DNA from: an uncultured Clostridia bacterium
Lineage (GTDB): Bacteria > Bacillota > Clostridia > UBA1381
DNA: 25,798 bases
Direction of reading: 5' to 3'
Assembly (NCBI GenBank): GCA_934486495.1
Contig: CAKSPW010000028.1
Location: 1-25,798 of the forward strand
Positions 1 through 8,763 of the stretch are shown here, piece after piece; position 1 is the stretch's first letter; every line of letters starts with the position of its first letter. Both the position numbers and the translations under genes were made by a program. A model generated the notes under the pieces. It was not told the origin of the DNA. It did no database searches and was given only the letters and a program-made list of their open reading frames with translations.

Positions 1-933
1 TTATACATACGTTACTATGATTTCGCATTCGCCGCACACTGTATATTCGCCGTCTTGTGCCGGTATAAATAAGCTGTCGCCTTTTATAAAATCTATTGTT
101 TTACCGTTCATTGTAAGCTTGCCGCTGCCGTCTGTTACAATAACCGAGCGGAAGCAGTCAGCGTCTGTTTTTAAGGTAATGCTGTCCGATACATCATATT
201 TTTCAACCGTGAAATATTTGCATTTTGCCAAAACGTTTTCACTGTCACTCTTATACGGTTTTGCAGGACAAAGGTCTGAAACGGCAATAGCCTTGTCAAT
301 GTGCAGCTCTCTTGCGTTTCCGTCCTTATCACGTCTGTCATAGTCGTATACACGGTAAGTAAGATTCGAGTTTTGTTGAATTTCACATATAACTATACCG
401 CTGCAAATTGCATGAATAGTGCCGGAATTAATAAAGAATACATCGCCCTTTTTTACGGGGACTTTGTTTAAAACCTCAAGCAGAGTGTTGTTTTCTATTC
501 TTTCCTTAAACTCATCACGGCTTATTTCTCTGTTTAAGCCGTAGTAGAGATATGCTCCTTTATTACATTCGAGAACATACCACATTTCAGTTTTACCGAA
601 GCTGTTTTCGTTTTTGAGAGCATACTCGTCTGACGGGTGCACCTGTATCGACAGATTGTCGCACGCATCAATAAATTTTATAAGAACGGGGAAGAAGCTG
701 AAAGCCTCCGCTCTTTTGCCGATAACATTGTTTTCGCTTATATATTCCGAAAGCTTCTTTCCTTTAAATTCACCGCTTGCGACAATACTTTCGCCTGCCG
801 GATGCGTTGAAAGCTCCCAGCTTTCGGCAACCTTGTCAAGGTCCGACTTTTTGTTAAATTCCTCTTTAAGCTTTACACCGCCCCAAAGATAGTCCTTAAA
901 CGCAGGCGATAGTTTTATAGGTTCTAAGTTCAT
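1..933 (-). CDS. manA: Mannose-6-phosphate isomerase, class I (zinc)
   Basis: This cytosolic enzyme interconverts mannose 6-phosphate and fructose 6-phosphate. The 310-residue protein has the cupin zinc site of class I isomerases: QVHPSD near residues 97-102 (Gln97, His99), KTEMWYV near 115-121 (Glu116) and GTIHAI near 171-176 (His174). Its length matches the short Bacillus-type ManA. The start is the ATG at 933, because GGAGGG lies about 8 bases upstream; a TTG at 948 in the same frame would place that ribosome binding site inside the gene. The stop TAA occupies bases 1-3, so the gene is complete. It is divergent from the marR efflux operon and has its own promoter at 964-992. Family assignment is firm; the physiological direction (mannose use or mannosylation supply) is not visible here. 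Confidence 0.95.
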   Translation of the reverse strand: MNLEPIKLSPAFKDYLWGGVKLKEEFNKKSDLDKVAESWELSTHPAGESIVASGEFKGKKLSEYISENNVIGKRAEAFSFFPVLIKFIDACDNLSIQVHPSDEYALKNENSFGKTEMWYVLECNKGAYLYYGLNREISRDEFKERIENNTLLEVLNKVPVKKGDVFFINSGTIHAICSGIVICEIQQNSNLTYRVYDYDRRDKDGNARELHIDKAIAVSDLCPAKPYKSDSENVLAKCKYFTVEKYDVSDSITLKTDADCFRSVIVTDGSGKLTMNGKTIDFIKGDSLFIPAQDGEYTVCGECEIIVTYV

Positions 934-963
934 TTTGTTTCCCTCCAAGTGATTTATATATTA

Positions 964-992
964 ATTATACTACAAATTTGTTCATTTGTAAA
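964..992 (-). promoter_or_regulatory. Sigma-A promoter of manA with embedded palindrome
   Basis: On the minus strand TTTACA (992-987) is followed after 17 bases by TATAAT (969-964), giving a leader of roughly 25 bases before the manA ATG. A perfect 10-base palindrome, ACAAATTTGT at 972-981, lies in the spacer between the two hexamers, where a repressor could bind. The palindrome is AT-rich and could be chance. No regulator is identified for it. Confidence 0.7.
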
Positions 993-1087
993 GTACAAAA
1001 AATATACACAAATCAAATTTTAATACATTTATAATTTTAGACACAATAACGGAAAATTAAATAAAATATTAACAATTAAAAAATCAC

Positions 1088-1116
1088 TTGACATAGGCGG
1101 ATTTATCCTCTATAAT
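1088..1116 (+). promoter_or_regulatory. Consensus sigma-A promoter of the marR-RND operon
   Basis: TTGACA at 1088-1093 and TATAAT at 1111-1116 are both perfect consensus hexamers with 17-base spacing. Transcription should begin near 1123. Such a strong promoter is consistent with control by repression, and two matched dyads begin at the last base of the -10 box. Confidence 0.9.
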
Positions 1117-1154
1117 AGTTTACAGCGAAACTATTATAGTTTACGCATAAACTA
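1116..1154 (+). promoter_or_regulatory. Two tandem 18-base dyad operators, probably for the MarR protein
   Basis: Site A (1116-1133) reads TAGTTTACAGCGAAACTA and site B (1137-1154) reads TAGTTTACGCATAAACTA. Both carry the arms TAGTTT and AAACTA around a 6-base centre, and their starts are 21 bases apart, about two helical turns. In addition 1110-1121 and 1128-1139 form a perfect 12-base inverted repeat that includes the -10 box. MarR dimers typically bind dyads of this size over their own promoter. Site A covers the end of the -10 and the start point and site B lies just downstream, so binding should block transcription. Assignment to the adjacent MarR protein is inferred from position. Confidence 0.82.
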
Positions 1155-1172
1155 ATTTAAGGCGGTGAGAAA

Positions 1173-1652
1173 GTGAAACTTGTTAATCGTTTAACGGTTC
1201 ACGGTGCGATTAGTTCGTTTAAAATGTATGTGGAGCTTATGAACAGCTGTATGCATAAAACAGCGGAGGAGCTCGGCATTTCGGGCAGAGAGGCGCATAT
1301 ACTTATATCGCTTTCAGATAACCCTACTGTTGATACGGCGTCGGAGATGGCAAGACTCGGCGGAGTATCAAAGGCTTATGTTTCAAGAGGCGTTGAGTCG
1401 CTGATTGAAAAGGGTTTGGTTGAAGCCGTAAAGGATGAAAATGACGGACGGATGCAGCATTTAAAGCTTCTTCCCAAATCCGAAAAATATACAGTTGTTC
1501 TTGTTAATACAGGGCTGGAGATTATTAACAGGCTGCTTGACGGCACAACGGCGGATGAAAGAAAAAAAACAGCTGATTTGTTTGATAAAATGACCGAAAA
1601 TGCGGTCAGAATGAGAAAAAATCAAAAATTGAGGAAAGAGGAGACACTATGA
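1173..1652 (+). CDS. MarR-family winged-helix repressor of the efflux operon
   Basis: A 159-residue DNA-binding protein of the size and layout of MarR regulators. An N-terminal dimerisation helix region is followed by a winged helix around residues 30-105, with the recognition-helix region near GGVSKAYVSRGVESLIEKGLV and a wing containing DENDGR. The C-terminal helices are rich in Lys and Arg. The start is GTG at 1173, preceded by a GGCGGTGAG ribosome binding site. It is the first gene of the operon, and its TGA overlaps the ATG of the TolC-like gene by four bases (ATGA), which implies translational coupling. Two dyads over the promoter suggest autorepression, with relief by a pump substrate, as in other MarR efflux systems. 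The ligand is unknown. Confidence 0.93.
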   Translation: MKLVNRLTVHGAISSFKMYVELMNSCMHKTAEELGISGREAHILISLSDNPTVDTASEMARLGGVSKAYVSRGVESLIEKGLVEAVKDENDGRMQHLKLLPKSEKYTVVLVNTGLEIINRLLDGTTADERKKTADLFDKMTENAVRMRKNQKLRKEETL

Positions 1653-2725
1653 AGAAAATCATCACTTTATTGGCGTCGTGCGCAATTGCAATGTCATCAT
1701 GGAACGTGTGTCTGGCGGCAGATAACAAAATGACTGCTGATGAGGCCGTCGGATATGCGCTTGAAAACTCGCTTGAAGTAAAAAAATGCAATGCGGCAAT
1801 TCAAACGGCGAAATATCAGTCCTATCAGGCGAAAATGTCAAAGGATAATATAAGTAAAATGGAGACGGTAGATTCTTCAACATACCTTATTGCAACAGGA
1901 TATGCATACAAGGCAGCACAGCTTCAATATACCGTATCGCAAAGAAATGCGGAGGATAATAAAAAAGCCGTTGCCGTTCAGGTTAAAAAGGACTTTTATA
2001 CATATATAAATTCGCAGGCGGCAGTTGAAATTGCAAATCAAAATCTCAAAAATGCCGAAGAGAAAATAGCTTCCGCTAAGGCAAGGCTTGATAACGGCTC
2101 AATAAGTCAGCTCGATTATAAAAGCTTTGAGCTTATCAAGAAAAACGCCGAAAACTCACTGAAAAGTGCGGAGCGGACGAGAAATTTGAATTTAATTGTG
2201 CTTAAAAACACAATGAATTATCCGCTTGATAAGGAGCTTGTACCCGTCGGCAGTGTTGAATATACACCCGAGGAAATAACCACTCCCGAAAAAGCAACGG
2301 AGCTTTCACGCTCTACCAATAAATATCTTAATATAAGCGACAGCTTTTCTCTTGCAAAGGAAAGATGGATTACGGCAGGAAAGCATTTTACCTCCGCTCT
2401 TCACGATTATAAGATAGAAAAAGCAACATATGAAACGGCCGAAGCTGATTACACACTTAATGTTAATTCTCTTGATACAAGCATTAGAAGCACATACAAT
2501 TCCTTACTCACTTTGGCGGAAAATCTTGATTATATGCAGTCAAATGTTGAGCTTTTAAAGGATACCGCCGATGCGGCGTATTTAAAATACGAGATGGGTT
2601 CTATGTCGGCGTCGGATTACAGAGATGCACGCCAAAATTTTGAGAGCGCACAAAACGAGCTTCAAAATCTAAAGCTTACTTATCTTACAACAAAGCTTTC
2701 ATACGATAATATATATACGAAATAA
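1649..2725 (+). CDS. TolC-family efflux protein, short and apparently without beta-barrel strands
   Basis: A 358-residue exported protein with a signal peptide (residues 1-24, cleavage near CLA-AD). It consists almost wholly of long helices in two repeats, as in the TolC/OEP family. Both repeats keep the typical helix-hairpin tip: NGSISQLDY near 149-157 and MGSMSASDY near 316-324. In TolC each repeat has two membrane beta-strands between its first two helices. Here the corresponding stretches (about 63-105 and 230-275) are short or helical, rich in Ala, Lys and Glu, and lack the alternating aromatic Ser/Gly pattern of barrel strands. Family members are usually 420-480 residues. It sits between marR (4-base overlap) and the adaptor (20-base gap), so it is surely part of the RND complex. 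Its mode of anchoring to the cell wall is unknown. Confidence 0.85.
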   Translation: MKKIITLLASCAIAMSSWNVCLAADNKMTADEAVGYALENSLEVKKCNAAIQTAKYQSYQAKMSKDNISKMETVDSSTYLIATGYAYKAAQLQYTVSQRNAEDNKKAVAVQVKKDFYTYINSQAAVEIANQNLKNAEEKIASAKARLDNGSISQLDYKSFELIKKNAENSLKSAERTRNLNLIVLKNTMNYPLDKELVPVGSVEYTPEEITTPEKATELSRSTNKYLNISDSFSLAKERWITAGKHFTSALHDYKIEKATYETAEADYTLNVNSLDTSIRSTYNSLLTLAENLDYMQSNVELLKDTADAAYLKYEMGSMSASDYRDARQNFESAQNELQNLKLTYLTTKLSYDNIYTK

Positions 2726-2745
2726 TTTATAAGGAGTTATAATAA

Positions 2746-4305
2746 ATGAGAAACAAAGCAATCAGTATAATACTTGCGTCATCAATGCTTTTGACCTTTG
2801 CATCATGCGGAAAAAAGCCGGCAGATACATCGGAGGAGCAAAGCGGACAAAACGTTTCGGTTTATACAGCGTCGCTTAAGCCCATTTCAAGCACCGTTAC
2901 GTATACGGGAGAAATAAAAGCGAGCGAATCGGTCAGTATTTCAAGTAAGGTTGGGGCTAAGGCAATAGCCGTTTATCATCAGGAGGGCGATTTTGTTAAT
3001 GCGGGAGATGTTCTTGCAAAGCTTGACGATACCGATATACGACTTTCCTATAAACAGGCGGAGGCATCATATAACAGTGCGGTTGCAAGCTATAACATGA
3101 CGGTTAATTCAAGCACAAAGCAGGCTGTCGTTTCGGCAAATCAAAATCTGAACTCTGCACAAATTGCATATGAGTCGGCACTTTCAAATTATAACAGAGA
3201 AAAACAGCTTTATGAAAACAATTCGCAGATTGTACTCGCTCAGCAGAAATATGATGATGCAAAAAATGCGTATGACAGACAAAAGGAGCTTTATGACGGT
3301 GATGCGTCGGTGACGGCAGCAAAAAATGCGCTGACAACAAGTGAGCAGAATCTCGAACGCACACAGCAGCTTTTCAATCTCGGAGCTGCGTCACAGCTTG
3401 AACTCGACACTGCGAAGAATAATGTTGAAAATGCACGTGCGAGTTATGAAACGGCGCAAAGCGGTGCTAAAACTCAGCTTGACAATACATATTCGGCAAT
3501 GGTTTCGGCGGAGGAAAATCTGAAAACAACAAAAATCTCCGCATCGGCTTCTTACGAAAATGCTCAAAATTCGCTTAAAAACGCCGAGAATGCCCTTAAA
3601 AACGCAAAGGAAAACATAGGTCTTACAAGCGTTTCGACAAAGGAGAGTATTTCAACAGCGTCGGCTGCCGTTGAGTCGGCACGTGCAAGCCTTGCAACTG
3701 CAAAGAACATGCTCGGCAACACGACAATTATCTCTCCGATTTCCGGGTTTGTCGCTTCAAAGAACATAAACGAAGGTCAAATGGTAGGACAGGGTACGGA
3801 AATATTCTCGGTCAAGAACTCAAACAATGTTGATGCGGAAATTGCGGTGACGGAAGCTGTTATTCCGTATGTAAGTATTGGAACGCAGGCTGAAGTTGAA
3901 ATAAAATCAGCAGGTAACATGAAGGTAGACGGTGTTGTAACGCTTGTGAACACGGTTAAGAATGCACAGTCGGGAATGTACACCGTTCGTGTAAGCATAC
4001 CGAATGAGGATAATAGGATAAAGGTCGGAATGTTTGCGGATGTTACTTTGGTTACGGAGCAGAGCGAGAGCAGTGTTGTAATCCCCTCCGATGCGCTTTT
4101 GCAGGAAAGCGGACAAATGTATGTGTATGTCGTAAACGGAAATGAAGCACAGAGAAAAGATGTTTTGACGGGTATTCAGAATTCCGATTATGCCGAAATA
4201 ATATCCGGTATCGATGAGGGTGACAAGGTCGTTGTATCGGGTAAGGAATATATATCAGAGTCTAACAACAAGCTCAATATTACATCCGAGGAGGGCGACA
4301 ATTAA
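2746..4305 (+). CDS. RND efflux periplasmic-adaptor (membrane fusion) lipoprotein with very long coiled-coil hairpin
   Basis: A 519-residue adaptor that should link the RND pump to the TolC-like protein. The signal peptide ends in a lipobox (FASC, Cys21), so it is lipid-anchored on the outer face of the cytoplasmic membrane. The first half of the barrel-sandwich domain is near 62-98 and the second half near 326-360, followed by beta-barrel (about 361-440) and membrane-proximal (about 441-510) domains. Between the sandwich halves lie two long helical stretches (about 98-204 and 217-326). Their turn holds R205-x3-L209-x6-S216, the R-L-S motif used by AcrA/MacA-type adaptors to contact TolC. The hairpin is symmetric about this tip and far longer than in AcrA. 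ATG 2746 has AAGGAG 9 bases upstream. The stop TAA shares one base with the pump ATG. Confidence 0.92.
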   Translation: MRNKAISIILASSMLLTFASCGKKPADTSEEQSGQNVSVYTASLKPISSTVTYTGEIKASESVSISSKVGAKAIAVYHQEGDFVNAGDVLAKLDDTDIRLSYKQAEASYNSAVASYNMTVNSSTKQAVVSANQNLNSAQIAYESALSNYNREKQLYENNSQIVLAQQKYDDAKNAYDRQKELYDGDASVTAAKNALTTSEQNLERTQQLFNLGAASQLELDTAKNNVENARASYETAQSGAKTQLDNTYSAMVSAEENLKTTKISASASYENAQNSLKNAENALKNAKENIGLTSVSTKESISTASAAVESARASLATAKNMLGNTTIISPISGFVASKNINEGQMVGQGTEIFSVKNSNNVDAEIAVTEAVIPYVSIGTQAEVEIKSAGNMKVDGVVTLVNTVKNAQSGMYTVRVSIPNEDNRIKVGMFADVTLVTEQSESSVVIPSDALLQESGQMYVYVVNGNEAQRKDVLTGIQNSDYAEIISGIDEGDKVVVSGKEYISESNNKLNITSEEGDN

Positions 4306-7300
4306 TGAAGCTTCACGAATTATCGGTTAAAAGACCGGTTGCCGTTTCAATGATTGTAATGATTTTCGTTGTTATCGGTCTTTACTCGCTGAGTAAGTTT
4401 TCAATAGAGATGACTCCGAAGATGGATATGTCGATGGCTATCGTTTATACGGGATATCCGAATGTCGGCTCGGAGGAGGTTGAGAACCTCGTAACGAAAA
4501 GGATAGAGGACGCCGTTGCTTCGGTTTCGGGTATAGATACAATCACATCAAAGTCATCTGAAGGTACTTCAATGGTTATGATTCAGTTTGCAAACAGCGT
4601 TAAAATTGATGACGCCGTTCAGGATATAACCACAAGTATTAATATGTATAAGGCTATGCTGCCGGAAGATGCGGACGACCCGGTTATCATAAAAATTGAC
4701 AGCTCCATGATGTCAACGGCAATGATGAGCGTTTCGTACGAGGGATATGACCTTGTGCAGACAAAGAAATTTATAGAGGATAATGTTGAGGATAAGCTGA
4801 AATCCGTTGCCGGAGTTGCGTCGGTGAATATTTCGGGTGCAACAGACAGAATCATTGAGGTGACCGTTGATCCTCAAAAAATGTACGGCTACAATCTATC
4901 GGCAAATGACGTTAAAAATGCAATTGCGGCGCAAAACCAAAACCTTCCTGCCGGCTCAACCGAGGGTATGAACAAGGATATGGCAGTGCGTACCGTCGGC
5001 AAGTTTTCAAAGCTTTCGGATATTTTAAACGTGCCGATTACAACATCTAAAGGTGAGGTTATTCATCTTAGCGATGTTGCTGTTGTAAACGATACGTATG
5101 CCGAAAGCACAACTCATTCAAGACTTGACGGAACGGATGCTATTTCAATCAGCATAAATAAGGAAAGCGATGCAAATACGGTTGATGTTGTCGACGGAAT
5201 TGTAGAGGTACTCGACAGTATTAAGACGCAATATCCGAAGTTTACTTACAATATGACAATGGAGCAGGCAAGTTATATTAAAAATGCAATAAACTCCGTT
5301 GCAAACAATGCCGTAACGGGCGGACTTCTTGCGATACTGATACTTCTTTTATTCCTCGGAAGTATAAAAACGTCGCTTGTTATCGGTATTTCAATGCCTA
5401 TATCGGTTATAACAACGTTTATAGCAATGTATTTTTCGGGAATGACATTAAACGTTGTTTCGCTCGGCGGTCTTGCACTCGGCGTGGGTATGCTTGTTGA
5501 TAACTCGGTTGTTGTGCTTGAGAATATATTCAGACATCGTGACGATCTCGGCAAAAATCCACGTGATGCCGCAATAAGCGGTACGGGTGAGGTTATCGGT
5601 GCGGTAGTAGCGTCGGTGCTTACAACTTGTATAGTTTATGTGCCGATACTGTTTATTGATAATATGGTTGCAATTATGTTTAAACAGCTTGCGTTTACGA
5701 TTATATTCTCGCAAACCGCATCTCTTGTTACAACATTTTTGCTTGTGCCAATGCTTTCGTCAAAAATAAAAACTACAAAAATAAGCGGCGGCGTGCTTGA
5801 GAAGCTGTTAAGACCATTTAACAGGCTCCTTGATAATTTCTATCGCATATACGAAAAAATCCTTAGGAAACTGCTTGTGCACAGAAAAAAGACTATTGCC
5901 GTAACGCTGGGTATATTTGTTTTAAGCCTTATAGTTCTCGCAGGGCAGGGAATGACTCTTATGCCGTCATCAGACGAGGGTATTGTTTCGGTGGGTATTG
6001 AACTTCCGCCCGGCTCAAAGCTTGAAACAACGGATAAAATCACAAGAGAAATTGAAGGTATTTTGGAAAATAACGAGGATGTAAAAACTATTTTCGCAAA
6101 CGTCGGCTCGGGCGGTATGGCGGGCAGTCTCGGTGCCTTAAGCGGAAACAATGCATCTCTTACTGTTACGCTGAAGGATGACAGAAAGAAAACAACCGAT
6201 GAGGTTTCAAACGATATAAGAAGCAGTCTTAAAAATATAACAGGTGCCGATATTTCCGTTGAGGCTTCAAATACATCAATGTCGATGTCATCCGATGAGG
6301 TTCAGTTTAACTACACAGCCGCAAACGAGGACGACCTTAAGGATTATGTATTAAGTGCCGAAAATGCACTCAAGTCCGTAAAAGGCGTTACAGAAACGTC
6401 AACGTCCATTTCGGACACACAGTATGAACTGCGAGTTAAACTCAATGCTGAAAAGGCAGCGGCATACGGCATGACAACAGGTGCGGTGTCAAATGCGATA
6501 AGCGGAGTTATTAAAGATACAACAGCATCAAAATACATGGATAACGGTTCGGAATACAATATACAGATAGTTTACCCGGAAAATTATATAACCGATTACA
6601 ATGCGCTTAAAACACTGAGAATTAAGACTACAACCGGTCAGTGGGTTGCACTTTCGGATATTGCGGATGTAACGGTTGAGCAGGGCAGTACAACGCTGCA
6701 AAGAGTTGACCAAAAGAGAGTCTACACTCTTACGGCAAAAATTTTCGGTACAAATATGCAGCAGGTTAATAAAGATTTTGAAAAGAAAATGAAGGACGTT
6801 CCCACTCCCGAGGGCGTTACAAAGGAAAGTGCGGGAAGCTTTAAGGTTATGATGGATGCTATGAAATCGTTGTTCATTGCAATACTTCTCGGTATTCTCC
6901 TTATGTATATGGTAATGTGTGCACAGTTTGAAAATCTTAAACAGCCGTTTATTATTCTCTTTACCGTACCGCTTGCCATGATCGGTGTCGTGCTTGCGCT
7001 TGTGATAGCGAGAAGTCCGCTGTCCGTTGTCGGCTGTATAGGAATACTTATGCTTGTGGGTATAATAGTTAATAACGCAATAGTGCTTATCGACTTTGCA
7101 AATACCGCGAAGAAGGAAAATCCCGAAATGTCGACAATCGACCTTATTGTTTATGCAGGTAAAACACGTATGCGTCCGATTTTAATGACATCGCTTACAT
7201 CGGTTCTCGGATTTTTACCTATGGCAATTTCAAGAGCCGACGGTGCTGAAATGATGCAGCCGCTTGCCGTTGTGCTTTGCGGAGGATTGTGTGTGGGTAC

Positions 7301-7406
7301 ATTCCTAACACTGTTGTTTATACCTACAGTTTATACATCTTTTGAGTTAAGACATCAAAAAAAGCTTTTGAAAAAGCAGAAAAAGAACGGTGCTGCAAAC
7401 GCTTAA
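4305..7406 (+). CDS. RND-family efflux pump (AcrB/HAE1-like)
   Basis: A 1033-residue, proton-driven multidrug-type transporter of the cytoplasmic membrane. Layout is canonical: TM1 at about 11-30, a large external porter loop (about 31-335), TM2-TM6 (about 336-490), TM7 near 535, a second porter loop, and TM8-TM12 from about 855. TM4 carries GMLVDNSVVVLENIF with Asp399, the proton-relay acid; as in many HAE1 pumps, the second Asp of AcrB is Asn here (Asn400). TM10 has the matching GIIVNNAIVLIDFAN segment. It lacks the cluster of charged and Met residues that would argue for a metal exporter, so a small-molecule substrate is more likely, though not proven. It is the last gene of the operon, translated from an ATG overlapping the adaptor stop, and a strong terminator follows. 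Confidence 0.96.
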   Translation: MKLHELSVKRPVAVSMIVMIFVVIGLYSLSKFSIEMTPKMDMSMAIVYTGYPNVGSEEVENLVTKRIEDAVASVSGIDTITSKSSEGTSMVMIQFANSVKIDDAVQDITTSINMYKAMLPEDADDPVIIKIDSSMMSTAMMSVSYEGYDLVQTKKFIEDNVEDKLKSVAGVASVNISGATDRIIEVTVDPQKMYGYNLSANDVKNAIAAQNQNLPAGSTEGMNKDMAVRTVGKFSKLSDILNVPITTSKGEVIHLSDVAVVNDTYAESTTHSRLDGTDAISISINKESDANTVDVVDGIVEVLDSIKTQYPKFTYNMTMEQASYIKNAINSVANNAVTGGLLAILILLLFLGSIKTSLVIGISMPISVITTFIAMYFSGMTLNVVSLGGLALGVGMLVDNSVVVLENIFRHRDDLGKNPRDAAISGTGEVIGAVVASVLTTCIVYVPILFIDNMVAIMFKQLAFTIIFSQTASLVTTFLLVPMLSSKIKTTKISGGVLEKLLRPFNRLLDNFYRIYEKILRKLLVHRKKTIAVTLGIFVLSLIVLAGQGMTLMPSSDEGIVSVGIELPPGSKLETTDKITREIEGILENNEDVKTIFANVGSGGMAGSLGALSGNNASLTVTLKDDRKKTTDEVSNDIRSSLKNITGADISVEASNTSMSMSSDEVQFNYTAANEDDLKDYVLSAENALKSVKGVTETSTSISDTQYELRVKLNAEKAAAYGMTTGAVSNAISGVIKDTTASKYMDNGSEYNIQIVYPENYITDYNALKTLRIKTTTGQWVALSDIADVTVEQGSTTLQRVDQKRVYTLTAKIFGTNMQQVNKDFEKKMKDVPTPEGVTKESAGSFKVMMDAMKSLFIAILLGILLMYMVMCAQFENLKQPFIILFTVPLAMIGVVLALVIARSPLSVVGCIGILMLVGIIVNNAIVLIDFANTAKKENPEMSTIDLIVYAGKTRMRPILMTSLTSVLGFLPMAISRADGAEMMQPLAVVLCGGLCVGTFLTLLFIPTVYTSFELRHQKKLLKKQKKNGAANA

Positions 7407-7437
7407 ATTTGTGATTACCTCGCAGCAGGCACCAACC

Positions 7438-7466
7438 AAAAGAGGACAGCGTCGCTGTCCTCTTTT
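7438..7466. terminator. Bidirectional intrinsic terminator between the RND pump and the M16 gene
   Basis: AAAAGAGGACAGC (7438-7450) pairs perfectly with GCTGTCCTCTTTT (7454-7466) across a 3-base loop. The A-run at the left and T-run at the right make it work in both directions, which suits its place between two convergent operons. Confidence 0.92.
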
Positions 7467-7479
7467 AAAATATTGATTT

Positions 7480-8763
7480 TTATACCGGGTTTACAACCGA
7501 AAGTGCGGCATATTCCTCGTTATATAAATCGGCAAATCTTGCCTTTACGTCCGCAAAGGTTATATCCTCGTATACCTTTTCAAAATCGGTATACATAGAG
7601 CCCATCATATACATATTTAAAAACGAATGCGAAAATTCCTCAACATCGTTATAGCTTCTGATATAATCTCCCCAAACAACCTTTTTTGTGCGCTCGTATT
7701 CGGATTTATCAATACCCGACTTAAGCTTTTCTCCGATATACTCTTTCATTATCTCAAACACCTTTTGAGCATCTGATGATTCGCCCTCAAAAAGAACATG
7801 ACCGTAATCCGGCTGAGCTGTGTAGTCTGCGGAAAAGCTGTCGTTTATAATACCCATGTCGGATAGCTTTTTGTACAGCTCGCTTCCTTTTGAAAAAAGC
7901 ATTTTATTTATTATTGAAACCTCTATATATTTTTTAAGAAGCTTATTTCCCGAGTAGCCCGTATCGTTATCCTTAAAACCTATCATAAACAGCGGCATTG
8001 CAACACTGAGCGACTGCTCTACATATTTTTTTGCAAGTGCCTTAGGCTCATTGGGATATATCTTTTTAATCTCCTCATCAAACGGTTTAGACACTTTTAT
8101 TCCGTCATCAATGCATTTTTCAACCTTTTCGGGGTCTACGTCACCTGTTATGAAAATCATCATGTTTGATAAATTGTAAAATGTATTGTAGCATTTGTAA
8201 AGAAGCTCTGGAGTGATGTGGCTTATCGTTTCAACCGTCCCGGCAATATCCTTTTTAACGGGATGCTTTTGGTACAGCGCACCCAAGAGGTTGAAAAATA
8301 CTCTCCACGTGCCGCTGTCGTCGTACATTTTTATTTCCTGACCTATAATGCCCTGTTCTTTTCCGACCGTTTCTTCGGTAAAATATGGGCTTTGAACATA
8401 ATCAAGAAGAACGGCAAGGTTTTCGAGCATATTGTCAGCTGCCGAAAAAAGATATGCGGTCGTGTTAAATGAAGTAAAGGCGTTTGCGTTGCCGCCCAAA
8501 CGCGCAAATTTGTCAAAAACATTGCTGCCGTCGGGCTGGTCAAACATTTTATGCTCAAGATAATGGGCAATACCGTCGGGAACAACCGTAACATCCTTAT
8601 CTCCGGGTACTATAAATTCCGAGTCAACCGATCCGTACTTTGTACCGAATATTGCATATCCTGCTCTGTAATCCTTTCGTGGCATTATATATACATCAAG
8701 TCCGCTTTCGTGTTTTTTATGGTACAGTACCTCACCCGTTACTCCGACTTTTATTTGTTTCAT
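7480..8763 (-). CDS. M16-family zinc peptidase, catalytic subunit (YmfH-like)
   Basis: A 427-residue pitrilysin-family protein. It has the inverted zinc motif HxxEH at residues 67-71 (HYLEH) and a downstream acidic segment with Glu143 (GIIGQEIKMYDD) as probable third zinc ligand, so it should be catalytically active. No signal peptide is seen, so it is probably cytosolic. Its ATG overlaps the stop of the upstream M16 gene (ATGA), so both are made together. This matches the two-gene arrangement of Bacillus ymfF-ymfH, in which one partner has the zinc site and the other does not, as in heterodimeric M16B peptidases. Substrate is not predictable; in other bacteria relatives process peptides, including bacteriocin precursors. 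The gene faces the RND operon and shares its terminator. Confidence 0.93.
   Translation of the reverse strand: MKQIKVGVTGEVLYHKKHESGLDVYIMPRKDYRAGYAIFGTKYGSVDSEFIVPGDKDVTVVPDGIAHYLEHKMFDQPDGSNVFDKFARLGGNANAFTSFNTTAYLFSAADNMLENLAVLLDYVQSPYFTEETVGKEQGIIGQEIKMYDDSGTWRVFFNLLGALYQKHPVKKDIAGTVETISHITPELLYKCYNTFYNLSNMMIFITGDVDPEKVEKCIDDGIKVSKPFDEEIKKIYPNEPKALAKKYVEQSLSVAMPLFMIGFKDNDTGYSGNKLLKKYIEVSIINKMLFSKGSELYKKLSDMGIINDSFSADYTAQPDYGHVLFEGESSDAQKVFEIMKEYIGEKLKSGIDKSEYERTKKVVWGDYIRSYNDVEEFSHSFLNMYMMGSMYTDFEKVYEDITFADVKARFADLYNEEYAALSVVNPV

Noticed and set aside
934..948. TTG start extending manA by five residues
   Set aside because: The extension consists of the GGAGGG ribosome binding site of the ATG at 933, so it is not translated.
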